Below, piece by piece: positions 7,352 through 15,646 of a stretch of 33,311 bases of DNA. The first letter of the stretch is position 1. Each line of letters opens with the position of its first letter. Origin of the DNA: Tepidimonas charontis (GTDB taxonomy: Bacteria > Pseudomonadota > Gammaproteobacteria > Burkholderiales > Burkholderiaceae_C); contig NZ_VJON01000033.1 of NCBI RefSeq assembly GCF_007556685.1, positions 1 through 33,311 on the forward strand. The letters are read 5' to 3'. A program made the position numbers and the translations under genes. The notes beneath the pieces were generated by a model. The model was given only the letters and a program-made list of their open reading frames with translations, was not told where the DNA came from and made no database searches.

Positions 7352-7827
7352 GAGAGCACCTCAGCCGCGCGGCCCTGGCCAATGAGCCCCAGCGTCTCCA
7401 GCGCCTCAACGCCCGCTCGCGTGCGGGGATCGGCGAGATCGATCTCGCTGGCGAGCTTCATCTTGTCCATCAAGACCTCCACCCGCACATCCGTCTTGGC
7501 CGCCGCGTAGATGGCAGCCAGCTCCTCGTCGGTGAAGCGCTCCATAAAGGCGAGCTTCGTGATGGGGCGCGGGGTCGGCTTGGCCGGCTCGGCGGCCGCC
7601 TCGACCGACTGGGCGGCCTGCTCGGCCAGGATCGAGAGCACCTCCTCGTCGGTCTTGCCGGGGAAGTTGTCGACCAGCTTGCCATCGACCACCGAGAAGC
7701 GCTCGCCAAGCTCCTTGCCCTTGCTGACCTTGAAGCTGAAGTAGCCGTCATTGGGATCGCTCGTCTTGCCGACAAAGCGCCCGCTCTCATCGAAATGCAG
7801 ATACAACATCGCTTCCACCCCCTCCAT
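7348..7827 (-). CDS. Tail-fibre-associated protein of unknown function
   Basis: A 159-residue protein from ATG 7827, which overlaps the fibre stop as TGATG. A second start at 7809 (MLYLHFDESGRFVGKTSDP, 153 residues) is preceded by GGAGGGGG and may be the real one. The N-terminal third looks like a small beta domain that reads a fibre end. Then comes an Ala/Glu/Pro linker and a helical C-terminus (FMERFTDEELAAIYAAA, later MDKMKLASEIDLADPRTRAG). This C-terminal pattern is common in small phage proteins next to fibre genes, some of which are assembly factors. No specific function can be claimed. Confidence 0.75.
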   Translation of the reverse strand: MEGVEAMLYLHFDESGRFVGKTSDPNDGYFSFKVSKGKELGERFSVVDGKLVDNFPGKTDEEVLSILAEQAAQSVEAAAEPAKPTPRPITKLAFMERFTDEELAAIYAAAKTDVRVEVLMDKMKLASEIDLADPRTRAGVEALETLGLIGQGRAAEVLS

Positions 7828-9248
7828 CACTTGAACCGATCCAGCGGCAGGATCTTGTTGACGAACTGAGCCTGATACATCGTGCCGTCCTCGCGCTGCG
7901 GATAGGCCCCGACGACCGTGCGCATCGTGGTGTCGCTGCCGGTCTCGGCGAGCGTCGAGAAGCGCGGATCGAGGAACCACAGATGCGCCTGGGCGCCGTT
8001 CTTGTCGTGGCCCCGGCAGATGGCAAAGGCGCTGCCGCCTACCGGCGCAATCGAAAAGCCATAGCTGCTGTCGTTGTACAGAAACCCCCGGCAACCCAGC
8101 GCCGTGTTGTTGACCGAATCGGTCGGCAGGAAGCGCCCCACCGCACCGCTCAGGTAGTAGTGGTGGTGGGTGTAGACCGCCATCACGCTCTGGTCGTCCG
8201 ACAACATGAAGCGCGTAGCGTAATACGCGTCCGTGCTCAGCCCGTAGTGCGCGCCGCTCGTGGCGCTTTGCACGTACTGACTGAGTGTCAGCGTGCCAGT
8301 GGCGCTCATCACAGAAGACGTGACGCGAAACACCCGCAGGCCCTGGGCGCCGGACGTGCTGTTGCTGGTGTCGGTGACCACGATCCACAGCGTGCCGTCG
8401 TCGCACAGGCACAGCCGGTGCGCGTAGCGGTCGTTCTCCGTGCCGGTGTAGGACAGACCGTTGAGCGTGATGTCCACGAACCGATAGCCCGACATCGACG
8501 CCTGGAAAGCCGCCAGGAGCTCGGCATAGGTCGTGTGTGCGCGGATGCCCGGCCCGATGGGGAACAGGTGCAGCCGGTAGTTCGCCCCGCTCGTGCCCGT
8601 GCGCAGCAGCAGCGCATAGACGCCAATCCGTGCGTTGTAGCAGGCCATGCCAAAGTTGGTCGCCACTTGTCCCGTGGCCGCCTGAAAGCCGGTCAGCTGC
8701 GTCACATCCACGCGCGGGAATGCGGTGTTGCTGACGTGCGCCGCCCAGGTGGCACCAATCGGATACACCCCGACCGTGGTGTTCAGCGTGATCAGCTCGA
8801 AGTTCTGCAGCTCGATGGCCGGCAGGATCACCGGGGTCGAATAGCGCAGCACGTTGGCCGCGTCAGTGCCGTCGATGTAGCCGAACTCCGTCACCGACGA
8901 ATACCAGTTGTTGCAGGTGCCGGTGTTGGTAAAGCCCGTGATGCCCCAATAGCCGCTCGACGGCGACCACGACGATGAGGTTGACCCCGAGGTGGTATTG
9001 CCGACCAATGGATAGTGGCTTGTGGCCTCGTCAGTGTTTCGGCCCCATGAGCGGCTGCGGCTGTTGTTCTGTGAGCCCAGCGGCGTGTATTCCAGATAGT
9101 TGACCGTGTCAGTCGGCCCATAGACCGCGCGCCATTGCGAGGTTGCGCTGCTGTTTTGGGTCACATACTCCCACAGCGGGCGGGCGCTGTAAGCCTCACG
9201 CTCCCAGATGCGTTGCGGCTGGGTAGCCGTCATCAAATTGCGTCCCAT
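7827..9248 (-). CDS. Candidate tail fibre or receptor-binding protein
   Basis: This 473-residue protein follows the small fibre genes and is rich in Ser, Thr, Asn, Tyr and Gly, unlike its Ala/Arg/Leu-rich neighbours. Blocks such as DDGTLWIVVTDTSNSTSG, SDDQSVMAVYTHHHYYLSG and GGSAFAICRGHDKNGAQAHL recur as beta-strand-like units, which suggests a beta-propeller or beta-rich fold. I do not recognise a named family. The codon use includes more A/T-ending codons than the flanking genes, a sign of separate acquisition. The position next to the DUF4815 and coiled-coil fibre genes makes a host-recognition role likely. The start at 9248 has AGGGGGTAGGA upstream; ATG 9233 is an alternative. Confidence 0.7.
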   Translation of the reverse strand: MGRNLMTATQPQRIWEREAYSARPLWEYVTQNSSATSQWRAVYGPTDTVNYLEYTPLGSQNNSRSRSWGRNTDEATSHYPLVGNTTSGSTSSSWSPSSGYWGITGFTNTGTCNNWYSSVTEFGYIDGTDAANVLRYSTPVILPAIELQNFELITLNTTVGVYPIGATWAAHVSNTAFPRVDVTQLTGFQAATGQVATNFGMACYNARIGVYALLLRTGTSGANYRLHLFPIGPGIRAHTTYAELLAAFQASMSGYRFVDITLNGLSYTGTENDRYAHRLCLCDDGTLWIVVTDTSNSTSGAQGLRVFRVTSSVMSATGTLTLSQYVQSATSGAHYGLSTDAYYATRFMLSDDQSVMAVYTHHHYYLSGAVGRFLPTDSVNNTALGCRGFLYNDSSYGFSIAPVGGSAFAICRGHDKNGAQAHLWFLDPRFSTLAETGSDTTMRTVVGAYPQREDGTMYQAQFVNKILPLDRFK

Positions 9249-9261
9249 GTCCTACCCCCTA

Positions 9262-9573
9262 TCAGGCAATTTCCTCAATACCCCAGACCGCCACATTGAC
9301 CGCGCCGGTGTCCGAGCGGGCAAAGAGCTTTTGCCCAGCGGAAAGCACAATGCCGGTGCGCTCCAGCACCCCGGACGGATCAAGCGCCGCGTCCCACTCG
9401 ATCCACTGGGCGTCCGCTGGCGTCGCATCGGCGGAGACCGCCAGACGCACGCGGGCCGATGACGCGCCCACGTTGCAGCAGTTGATGTTGATCGTGGCGC
9501 GGCGCTGGGTGGGCACGGTGTAGACCGCCACCGTCTGCGCCGCCGCCGGGCGGGAAGAAGCAAGCAGGCTCAT
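9262..9573 (-). CDS. Small fibre-region protein, unknown function
   Basis: A 103-residue protein beginning MSLLASSRPAAAQTVAVYTV, followed by a compact beta-rich region (NINCCNVGASSARVRLAVSA) and ending VNVAVWGIEEIA. AAGGAG lies at a good distance before ATG 9573. The pattern, with a stretch of hydrophobic strands and a terminal VWGIEE, occurs in small tail-associated proteins near fibre genes, where some act as attachment domains. It has no catalytic motif that I can see. Confidence 0.7.
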   Translation of the reverse strand: MSLLASSRPAAAQTVAVYTVPTQRRATININCCNVGASSARVRLAVSADATPADAQWIEWDAALDPSGVLERTGIVLSAGQKLFARSDTGAVNVAVWGIEEIA

Positions 9574-9587
9574 GGATCACTCCTTTC

Positions 9588-10115
9588 TCAAAGCTGGGCG
9601 TAGAAGAAAGCGCGCGCGCCGAAGGTGAATTGCTGCGTCACCGAGTTCGCCGCCGCCGCGATGTCGGCCAGCATCGCGTCCTTGGCGGCGTTCGCTTGCG
9701 CGATCACCGCGTCGCGGTTGTTGTTGGCCGCTGTGATGGCGGCGTTGGACGCCGTGTTGACGGCGGCAATGGCCGCATCCTTGGTCGAATTGATGCTGGC
9801 CTCAGCCGCGTTCTTCGTAGTCGTGACGCTGGCTTCGGCTGCGTTCTTGGTCGAGTTGATGCTGGCCTCAGCCGCGTTCTTGGTCGATGTGATGTTGGCA
9901 ATCGCCGCCGACTTGACCTGATCGGCGTGCTCGGTGATCTCCTCGATCTTGATGTCGCCCATCTCCTCGACTTCCAGCACCGTGGCGCGGCCGCCGATGC
10001 GGTCGATTGCGGTGCCGAGATAGGCCAGTTCCTCTGGCGTGGCCGTGGCTGCGCCGTTGATGATCTTCTGCTTGATCGCCTGCACGGCGTCGCGCAGCAA
10101 GGGGTCTCGTGCCAT
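9588..10115 (-). CDS. Ala-rich coiled-coil tail protein with 11-residue repeats
   Basis: A 175-residue protein from ATG 10115 (MARDPLLRDAVQAIKQKIIN), with GAGGAGA upstream. Residues 1-70 form a small N-terminal domain with ATPEELAYLGTAIDRIGGRA. From about residue 77 to 157 there are seven or eight 11-residue units of the type STKNAAEASIN, degenerating towards the end. The C-terminus FGARAFFYAQL is aromatic. Hendecad repeats build right-handed or straight coiled coils, common in trimeric phage fibres, so this is probably a fibre shaft or a connector to the neighbouring fibre proteins. That role is inference. Confidence 0.78.
   Translation of the reverse strand: MARDPLLRDAVQAIKQKIINGAATATPEELAYLGTAIDRIGGRATVLEVEEMGDIKIEEITEHADQVKSAAIANITSTKNAAEASINSTKNAAEASVTTTKNAAEASINSTKDAAIAAVNTASNAAITAANNNRDAVIAQANAAKDAMLADIAAAANSVTQQFTFGARAFFYAQL
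9657..9887 (-). repeat. 33-bp coding repeats (hendecad array)
   Basis: The DNA that encodes the 11-residue units repeats every 33 bp. The clearest pair is around 9790-9822 and 9856-9888, which share GATGCTGGCCTCAGCCGCG within a 66-bp higher-order unit. The repeats decay towards 9657. Unit number could change by slippage or recombination, which would alter shaft length. Confidence 0.8.
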
Positions 10116-10126
10116 GACTGATCTCC

Positions 10127-10336
10127 TCAGAAATCCATGTGGTGAAAGAGGCGCAGCCGCTGTCGGCGCTGCCACTCAAGCATCTGCGCATCGCTTTGCT
10201 GCCGCGCTGTGGCGTGGGCGTGGATGAGCCCATCGACCTGCTCAAAGGCCAGCCGGATGCGCCCGACGTCCTCCTCCAAGAGGTTCTCAGGGTGCGGCAG
10301 CGGCAAGCCGTAGTGCTGGGTGCGCTCATCGATCAT
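10127..10336 (-). CDS. Small tail-fibre region protein, unknown function
   Basis: A 69-residue protein from ATG 10336 (MIDERTQHYGLPLPHPENLL), with a good GGAGG site, 11 bases after the DUF4815 stop. It continues EEDVGRIRLAFEQVDGLIHA and ends RQRLRLFHHMDF. The start is typical of short proteins found between DUF4815-type genes and fibre repeats in such prophages. It looks mainly helical and may be an adaptor for the coiled-coil protein that follows. No enzymatic motif is present. Confidence 0.72.
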   Translation of the reverse strand: MIDERTQHYGLPLPHPENLLEEDVGRIRLAFEQVDGLIHAHATARQQSDAQMLEWQRRQRLRLFHHMDF

Positions 10337-10347
10337 GGCCGCCTCCG

Positions 10348-13300
10348 TCAGACGATCACCGCGCGCAAGGCTCGCACCGCCGCGCGATGGGCTGCGGAGT
10401 TCGCGATCTCCAGCCGCACGCGCGTGGTCTTGTCCGCCCCCACGCCCGAGAGCGAAGCCGCCGACCACTCGATCTCCACCCAGCCATCGCCGATGGGCTC
10501 AGCCTTGACCACCGGAAGGCTCGCAAACTGCCCGGCGGTGCCCGACTCGGCTTTCGCCGTGACGCTGCTTGATCCCGGCGCGAACACCTCGGCGATCACC
10601 CGCGCCTTGAAGCTGGCCGCCGCCGGAATCGCGCGCGAGACGTAGGTCGCGTTGGCGGCCAGCGTCCCCGCGACGAGCTGCCAGCCGGGATAGACCACGG
10701 GCGTGGCGGTTGCCGTGCCGGTGATGTCCAGCGCCACGTCCACCTTGCCCGTGTAGGGGGCCTCCAGCCGGATCGTCGTGTTGGGCGGGGCGGTGAGCAC
10801 CCGGCCGCCTTCGAGGGTCACGCGCGCCACCGCCGCGCAGCCGGTGGCCGGCAGCTCCACCGCCCCGAGCACCATCAGGTCGGTGGCATCGGTGACCTGG
10901 ACTTGAGTGGCCAGCGTCACCGCGCGGCTGCTCTGCGTGGTCTGCACACCCAGCAGCCGGAAGGCCAAGTCTTTGTCCTGATGCGCCGTCCAGGTGCTGG
11001 CATTGGAGCTGGAGAGCAGCACCCCGACCTGATACGGCTGCGCAGTCACCCAGCGGCCGTTGGCGCTGTCCCACTTGCCCAGCTCCGCAATCGCCACCGC
11101 GCAGTCCGCATCGTCGGTCAGCACCACCAGCGCATACTCCACGCCGCCCTCCAGCCGCGCGGGGCGGTCAAAGACGATGCGGGTCGTCCCTGTCGTCTGA
11201 ATCGCCGAGGCTTCGATGCGCCCTTCGGTCAGCACCGCGCGAGAAGGCATGCCGGCGATGGTTTCGCGGATCTGCACCGTCACCGCGCGGCTGCCGCGCA
11301 CCGTGAACCACAGCTCCACCGCCGCGACCTGCTGCGCGGAGGGCAAGGTGAAGGTCTGCGCCAGCGGGTCCCAGCCCCACCACACGGGCGGCGGAGGTGG
11401 CGGCGGCGGGTCCCAGCGCCAGGTGTCGGTGCGGATGCGCTCGCGCTGCGTGACCGTCACCAGCACCCCGCGGCCCTCGAAGTTGGCCTGCCCGCGCGAG
11501 CCGCCAGAACCCTCGATCTCGAAGCGCTTGACGCCAGAGGGCACGCCCGAGGGGATCGTAAACGTGGTCTGCACCACCCCCTGGGCATCGGCCTTGAGGC
11601 CCGTGGGCACGGCAAGCGCGATGCCATCGAAGCGCATCGCCGACACGCTCTCGTTCGGCCCAAAGCCCGCGGCCCGCACCGCCACTGTGATCGGCCGCAG
11701 GGTCGGAATCGCAGTTTCAGTGCGCGAGACCGTCTCCACGCTTCGGCTCGTGCTGCTGGAAGCCAGCGACCCCGAGCCCCACACGAAGCTTTCGGTCACC
11801 GCTGCCGCCCACTGGGTCGCGGTCTCCTGCCAGTAATCCGCCGCCGGCGTGAGCGTCACCTGCGCCGGCGCGACTTCCGCCGCCTGATACGGGTTGACCT
11901 TCATGGTGCCGGTGCGCGCGGTCTGCTCCAGCACCGCGCGGTAGGCGTGCGGCAGGGTCTGGATCGCCGTCAGATACGGCCCCAAGGGGGTCGCCGCGAT
12001 CGGGGCCATGAGCTGCCCAAGCACGCAGACGGCGTTTTGCGACGCGCCCGCGTCTCTCAGGTCGTCATCGCGGAACGGATCGGCAAAGACCCCTTTCTTG
12101 GCCGCCGGCTCGCGCAAGGTGATGTCGTTGGACAGCCGCTCGCGGGCCACGAGATCGAAGAGCCGGCCGATGTCCGAGCGCATGGCCTCAAGCTCGGCCG
12201 TGGGCACCGCGCGCACGCCGGAGGCCAGCACCCGCACCGGGCTCGTGTTGCGCCACGTGAAAGCGAGATCGCACAGGCGCAAGAGATCCGGCGGCACCGA
12301 TGGGGCCACAGGGCTGCGCTCGACCGACACCCCCTTGATGCGCTGGATCAGCCCATCGCGGGAGAGGCACAGCGCATCCATGCGCGGCATCCTCCACTCG
12401 TAGTCGGTCTGCACCAAGGTGCCCGCCACCAGCCCCTCGACGGTGAAGCCCTCCTCGTCGATCTCGGTGGGGGTAAGCTGCGCGATGTAGTCGTAGGTGA
12501 CGGTGTAGCTGGAGCCCGGGGCGGGCTCTGCGCCGGCCGGCGACCAGTTGAGCGCGTTGCCCGCCACCGTGTAGTCGCTTCCAGCCTGATAGACGGTTGC
12601 GCCCTGCTTGACCTCCAGCACCTGCACCACCGCCGCATCGGGCAGGGTGTCGGTGGCCCCCGAGAAGACGCCGTGGGCCACCGTGACGGTCTTCCTCTTG
12701 GTGCCCTGCACCCGCACCACGCGCGCAATGGGCGCATAGCCCGTGGTCACGCGCATCTTGCCCTGCGCGTCGGGCGTGAAGACGCGCGGCTCGGCCAAGA
12801 CGGTGGCCAGATCGGGATCGAAATCCAGGACGAGCCGCTCATCGTGCGCGCGCTCGACCTTGTAGCCCAGGACATTGGCGGTGCCGGCCTTGACCTGAAA
12901 GACGAGCTTGCCATCCGAGCGGCGCTCAAGGAAGCGGGTCTCGAATCCATCGACGATGTAGTGCCCGTTGGCCTCGAAGTCGTAGCGGGCCACGACTTGC
13001 GTCACGCCATCGAAGGCCGGCGGGCGTTCCTTGTTCTGCAGCACGCCCTCGATCACCGTGGCGATGGGGTAGAACTCGCCTGTTTGCCCATCAGATGCAG
13101 CATCCCCAACCCAGCCCCAGACGACGGTTTCTTCCAGGCGGCCTGCGCCGGGCTCCTGATAGTTGCGCGTGCCCACCGCCGGGTCGCGCAAGGACGGGTC
13201 GTCAAGCTCGGTGATGGTGCGGCGGCGCAGCCGCGCGCCAATCGTCACGCGCCCCGTGGTGGGCAGCGCAAAGGTCGCAGCCGGCACCTCATGCACTGAG

Positions 13301-13542
13301 CCGGCGAGATAGAGGCGCGCGGCGGCGCAGGTGGTCTGGCCCGTCTGCGGGTCGATCAAGATCGCGCCGCCTTCGATGAGGTCGCCGTCCTTGAGCACGG
13401 CGTCAGCGATCGACTTGACGCGGTGCTTCAAGATGGCTTGCAGCTCGTTCAATTCGGCCGACTGCAGCCCGTCGCCCGCGCGAAACAGAAGCTCCGTGTA
13501 GCGCTTGGCGGGATCGAAGCGGTTGTAGTAGCGCTCAAGCAT
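10348..13542 (-). CDS. Large DUF4815 tail/baseplate protein
   Basis: This 1064-residue protein has an N-terminus (MLERYYNRFDPAKRYTELLF, RAGDGLQSAELNELQAILKH) that is the DUF4815 signature, covering roughly residues 1-560. Within it, ITELDDPSLRDPAVGTRNYQ is strongly conserved. Near residue 715 a run of eight prolines precedes VWWGWDPLAQTFTLPSAQQV, a block that usually begins a beta-rich C-terminal region in this kind of protein. The final 340 residues look like beta-sandwich repeats. The function is unknown; its position among baseplate and fibre genes and its size suggest a fibre or baseplate-periphery component. AAGGAG precedes the ATG. Confidence 0.88.
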   Translation of the reverse strand: MLERYYNRFDPAKRYTELLFRAGDGLQSAELNELQAILKHRVKSIADAVLKDGDLIEGGAILIDPQTGQTTCAAARLYLAGSVHEVPAATFALPTTGRVTIGARLRRRTITELDDPSLRDPAVGTRNYQEPGAGRLEETVVWGWVGDAASDGQTGEFYPIATVIEGVLQNKERPPAFDGVTQVVARYDFEANGHYIVDGFETRFLERRSDGKLVFQVKAGTANVLGYKVERAHDERLVLDFDPDLATVLAEPRVFTPDAQGKMRVTTGYAPIARVVRVQGTKRKTVTVAHGVFSGATDTLPDAAVVQVLEVKQGATVYQAGSDYTVAGNALNWSPAGAEPAPGSSYTVTYDYIAQLTPTEIDEEGFTVEGLVAGTLVQTDYEWRMPRMDALCLSRDGLIQRIKGVSVERSPVAPSVPPDLLRLCDLAFTWRNTSPVRVLASGVRAVPTAELEAMRSDIGRLFDLVARERLSNDITLREPAAKKGVFADPFRDDDLRDAGASQNAVCVLGQLMAPIAATPLGPYLTAIQTLPHAYRAVLEQTARTGTMKVNPYQAAEVAPAQVTLTPAADYWQETATQWAAAVTESFVWGSGSLASSSTSRSVETVSRTETAIPTLRPITVAVRAAGFGPNESVSAMRFDGIALAVPTGLKADAQGVVQTTFTIPSGVPSGVKRFEIEGSGGSRGQANFEGRGVLVTVTQRERIRTDTWRWDPPPPPPPPVWWGWDPLAQTFTLPSAQQVAAVELWFTVRGSRAVTVQIRETIAGMPSRAVLTEGRIEASAIQTTGTTRIVFDRPARLEGGVEYALVVLTDDADCAVAIAELGKWDSANGRWVTAQPYQVGVLLSSSNASTWTAHQDKDLAFRLLGVQTTQSSRAVTLATQVQVTDATDLMVLGAVELPATGCAAVARVTLEGGRVLTAPPNTTIRLEAPYTGKVDVALDITGTATATPVVYPGWQLVAGTLAANATYVSRAIPAAASFKARVIAEVFAPGSSSVTAKAESGTAGQFASLPVVKAEPIGDGWVEIEWSAASLSGVGADKTTRVRLEIANSAAHRAAVRALRAVIV

Positions 13543-13555
13543 CTTGCCTGCTCCT

Positions 13556-14248
13556 TCAGAAGGTCAGCACGAACTCGAAGGTCTCGCGGGTGGAGGCCTG
13601 CCGCACGATGGGCGGCGCGTGCTCGAGCAAGAGCAGCGTGCCGGGCGATGCGATCTCGGCGGGGGTGAAGAGCCGCTGTCCCGGCGGCAGGCCCGCCTGA
13701 ACCTGCGTGCCGACGAAGACGGCCTGCTCGCGGATGGTGCTGCCGGCCGCATCGCCAAAGTCGAACTTGGTGCGCAGAAAGAGATGCTGCGTGGGGGCTT
13801 GGCTCACCCGATAGCGCCCGGTGGCCAGCGCAATCTCCCCATTGGGGTCAGGCTCGACGAAATAGACCTCATCGACCGTGCGGCGGCAGACCTCATCGAG
13901 AAGCGCCGTGGCCGCGACGTTCTCGGTCGGGCGGCCATAGGCGATCTCCAGCCGCACGCTGGCCCCAGGCGCGATCTGGCCTGTGTCCAGCCGGGTGATG
14001 AGCCCCTGCTGGGCATCGGCCGCGTAGTCTTGGTCGGCGGCGTAGGTGGTTTGCCCGTTGGCAGACTTGACCGCGATCTGGGCAATGGGCGCATGCGGCA
14101 GCGCGATGCGCCCCTGCGCATCGAACGCCGCCGTGATCTGGGCGGTGGAGTCCCACCAGGGCTGCCCGCGCCCCAGGGCCAGGTGCAGGACTTCGTTCTT
14201 GACAGAGGCCGCCAGCGCCGCGCGGCCGGAGTGGGTGAGAATGGCCAT
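13556..14248 (-). CDS. Tail protein next to gpI, probable fibre/baseplate linker
   Basis: A 230-residue protein beginning MAILTHSGRAALAASVKNEV, then LHLALGRGQPWW, a start shared by many prophage proteins located directly after gpI. The middle contains LTPAEIASPGTLLLLEH-like beta segments, TVDEVYFVEPDPNGEIA and REQAVFVGTQVQAGLPPGQR. The pattern resembles N-terminal attachment domains of tail-collar fibres, but no collar or chaperone domain follows. It starts three bases after the gpI stop and ends 13 bases before the DUF4815 gene, so it is part of the same operon. Confidence 0.75.
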   Translation of the reverse strand: MAILTHSGRAALAASVKNEVLHLALGRGQPWWDSTAQITAAFDAQGRIALPHAPIAQIAVKSANGQTTYAADQDYAADAQQGLITRLDTGQIAPGASVRLEIAYGRPTENVAATALLDEVCRRTVDEVYFVEPDPNGEIALATGRYRVSQAPTQHLFLRTKFDFGDAAGSTIREQAVFVGTQVQAGLPPGQRLFTPAEIASPGTLLLLEHAPPIVRQASTRETFEFVLTF

Positions 14249-14251
14249 CGG

Positions 14252-15646
14252 TTACTCCGTGGTGGTGGTGTGTTGCGACTGCAGGCATTCCCTTGCCTGC
14301 CTCCAGGATTTGGCCTGCCAGCGGCCCGCCCAGCGCTGGCCGCGCCAGTGGGCCGATCGCGCGTGGCAGCCGGCTCTGGCCTCGCTCATCGCAGGCAGGC
14401 TGATCGAGGCGCTGCGCGGGCGGATGACTTCCACGCCAGAGGCCGCCTCGCCCAGCGTCCCAAGCGGATGGGCCAGGCCATGCCAGCGGCCCGCGCCCAA
14501 GGCCCAGCCGCCCGGCCACATCCAGCCCGCGCCGGCGGCGCGATGGGCCTGGCGCGAAAGCTGCCAGCCGCTGGGCAATTCATCCGAGAGCGCCATGTCC
14601 GACAGGCGCAGATGCCGGTCGGCGCGCGCGGCCTGCGAGACGAGCCGCTTCTCAGAGCGGCCCAGGATGACCTGCGGCATCGCCAGCGCCGCCTGAACGC
14701 TGCGCTCCAGCCGCTCGGTGATCTCGACCCAACGCCCCGCGCCGATGCCCTCGGAGATCGCATCGCCTAAGCGCATCGGCGCATCGGCCGCTTGCCAGGC
14801 CCGCGCGGGCAGGCAGGCGTTGGTCTCGCCCAGCGGCCACTGCTCGGAGAGCGCGACCTGCGCTTTGCAATACGTGCGCTCGGGCCGCTGCTGCGCCCGC
14901 CCCAGGAGGCCAAGCGCTTGCGCGCGCTCATGCGCGCGCGCATGCTCGATCCTCGGGTTGGGCGCAGGCCGGCAGCCCAAGGCCATCTCATCCAAAAGGC
15001 AGCGGTCCGCATAGCGCGCAAAGCGCCCATGCGCGGCATCGCGCAAGAGGCCGCTGGCGGCCAGCGCCCAGAGGGTCTGCCCCGCGTCGTGACGGCGGCC
15101 GAAAGACACGCGCGTAGCGCCATCGCGCCAGAAGGTGCCGCTGTAGTCCGACAAGAGCGCCTCGTCCAGGGCGCTTTGGCCCAGGATCAGGCGTCGCCGG
15201 TCGTGGCCGTGGTAGAGGCGCGCAAGACGCGAGCGGGCCGGCGCGGAGAGCCTGGCCACCGCGATGAAGCGGCCGATCTCCTCCCACTCTAGCCACCTGC
15301 CCGGGTCGATCTGGAACTCGGCCCAGTGCGCGCCGCCTGGGGCTTCCTGCTCGACGAAGACGGCCTCTGCGCCGATCCAGGACAGCGCCACCGCCAGCGA
15401 GCGCGGCGTGCCTCTTAAGCGCTGCCACAGCACCCCTTCGCGGATCGCAAGCCTGGGCTCGGGCAGGTAGGGCAAGAGCTCCTCCAGCGCATACTCCCAC
15501 ACCAAAGAGGGCAGCGCCGAATCGGGCGGCTCGGCCTTGAAGCGGCGGATCGCCTCAGCGCCAGCCTCCAGATGCGCGATGTCGATCGCCTCTGAGAGCG
15601 CGATCTCCAGCGCCGTGGCGTTGGCAGGCAGCAGGTGATTACTCAT
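14252..15646 (-). CDS. Baseplate/tail protein I with long C-terminal extension
   Basis: The ATG at 15646 overlaps the gpJ stop. Residues 1-190 match tail protein I (LLPANATALEIALSEAIDIA, later LPYLPEPRLAIREGVLWQRL, then RGTPRSLAVALSWIGAEAVF), which joins baseplate to fibres. At 464 residues it is more than twice P2 gpI (176). The extension carries WALAASGLLRD and several Trp-rich segments (WMWPGGWALGAGRWHGLAHP, SAHWRGQRWAGRWQAKSW) that I do not recognise. Similar long forms may exist in related prophages. The extension may provide an extra fibre-docking surface. Confidence 0.85.
   Translation of the reverse strand: MSNHLLPANATALEIALSEAIDIAHLEAGAEAIRRFKAEPPDSALPSLVWEYALEELLPYLPEPRLAIREGVLWQRLRGTPRSLAVALSWIGAEAVFVEQEAPGGAHWAEFQIDPGRWLEWEEIGRFIAVARLSAPARSRLARLYHGHDRRRLILGQSALDEALLSDYSGTFWRDGATRVSFGRRHDAGQTLWALAASGLLRDAAHGRFARYADRCLLDEMALGCRPAPNPRIEHARAHERAQALGLLGRAQQRPERTYCKAQVALSEQWPLGETNACLPARAWQAADAPMRLGDAISEGIGAGRWVEITERLERSVQAALAMPQVILGRSEKRLVSQAARADRHLRLSDMALSDELPSGWQLSRQAHRAAGAGWMWPGGWALGAGRWHGLAHPLGTLGEAASGVEVIRPRSASISLPAMSEARAGCHARSAHWRGQRWAGRWQAKSWRQARECLQSQHTTTTE

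Noticed and set aside
6140-7510. A 456-codon plus-strand open frame opposite sheath and DUF1353 genes
   Set aside because: It crosses two real minus-strand genes and a gap with a terminator, and has no ribosome binding site or recognisable domain.
9657-9887. Regular 33-bp repeats that might suggest a CRISPR array
   Set aside because: The repeats are in frame within a coding gene, have no unique spacers and encode a coiled coil.
10903-13299. A 798-codon plus-strand open frame opposite the DUF4815 gene
   Set aside because: It is antisense to a clear coding region, is Arg/His/Gly-rich and matches no family. High GC content makes such shadow frames common.
15200-15250. Short GC-rich inverted repeats inside baseplate and tape-measure genes
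   Set aside because: They occur at the level expected in GC-rich coding DNA and lack U-runs or conserved position.
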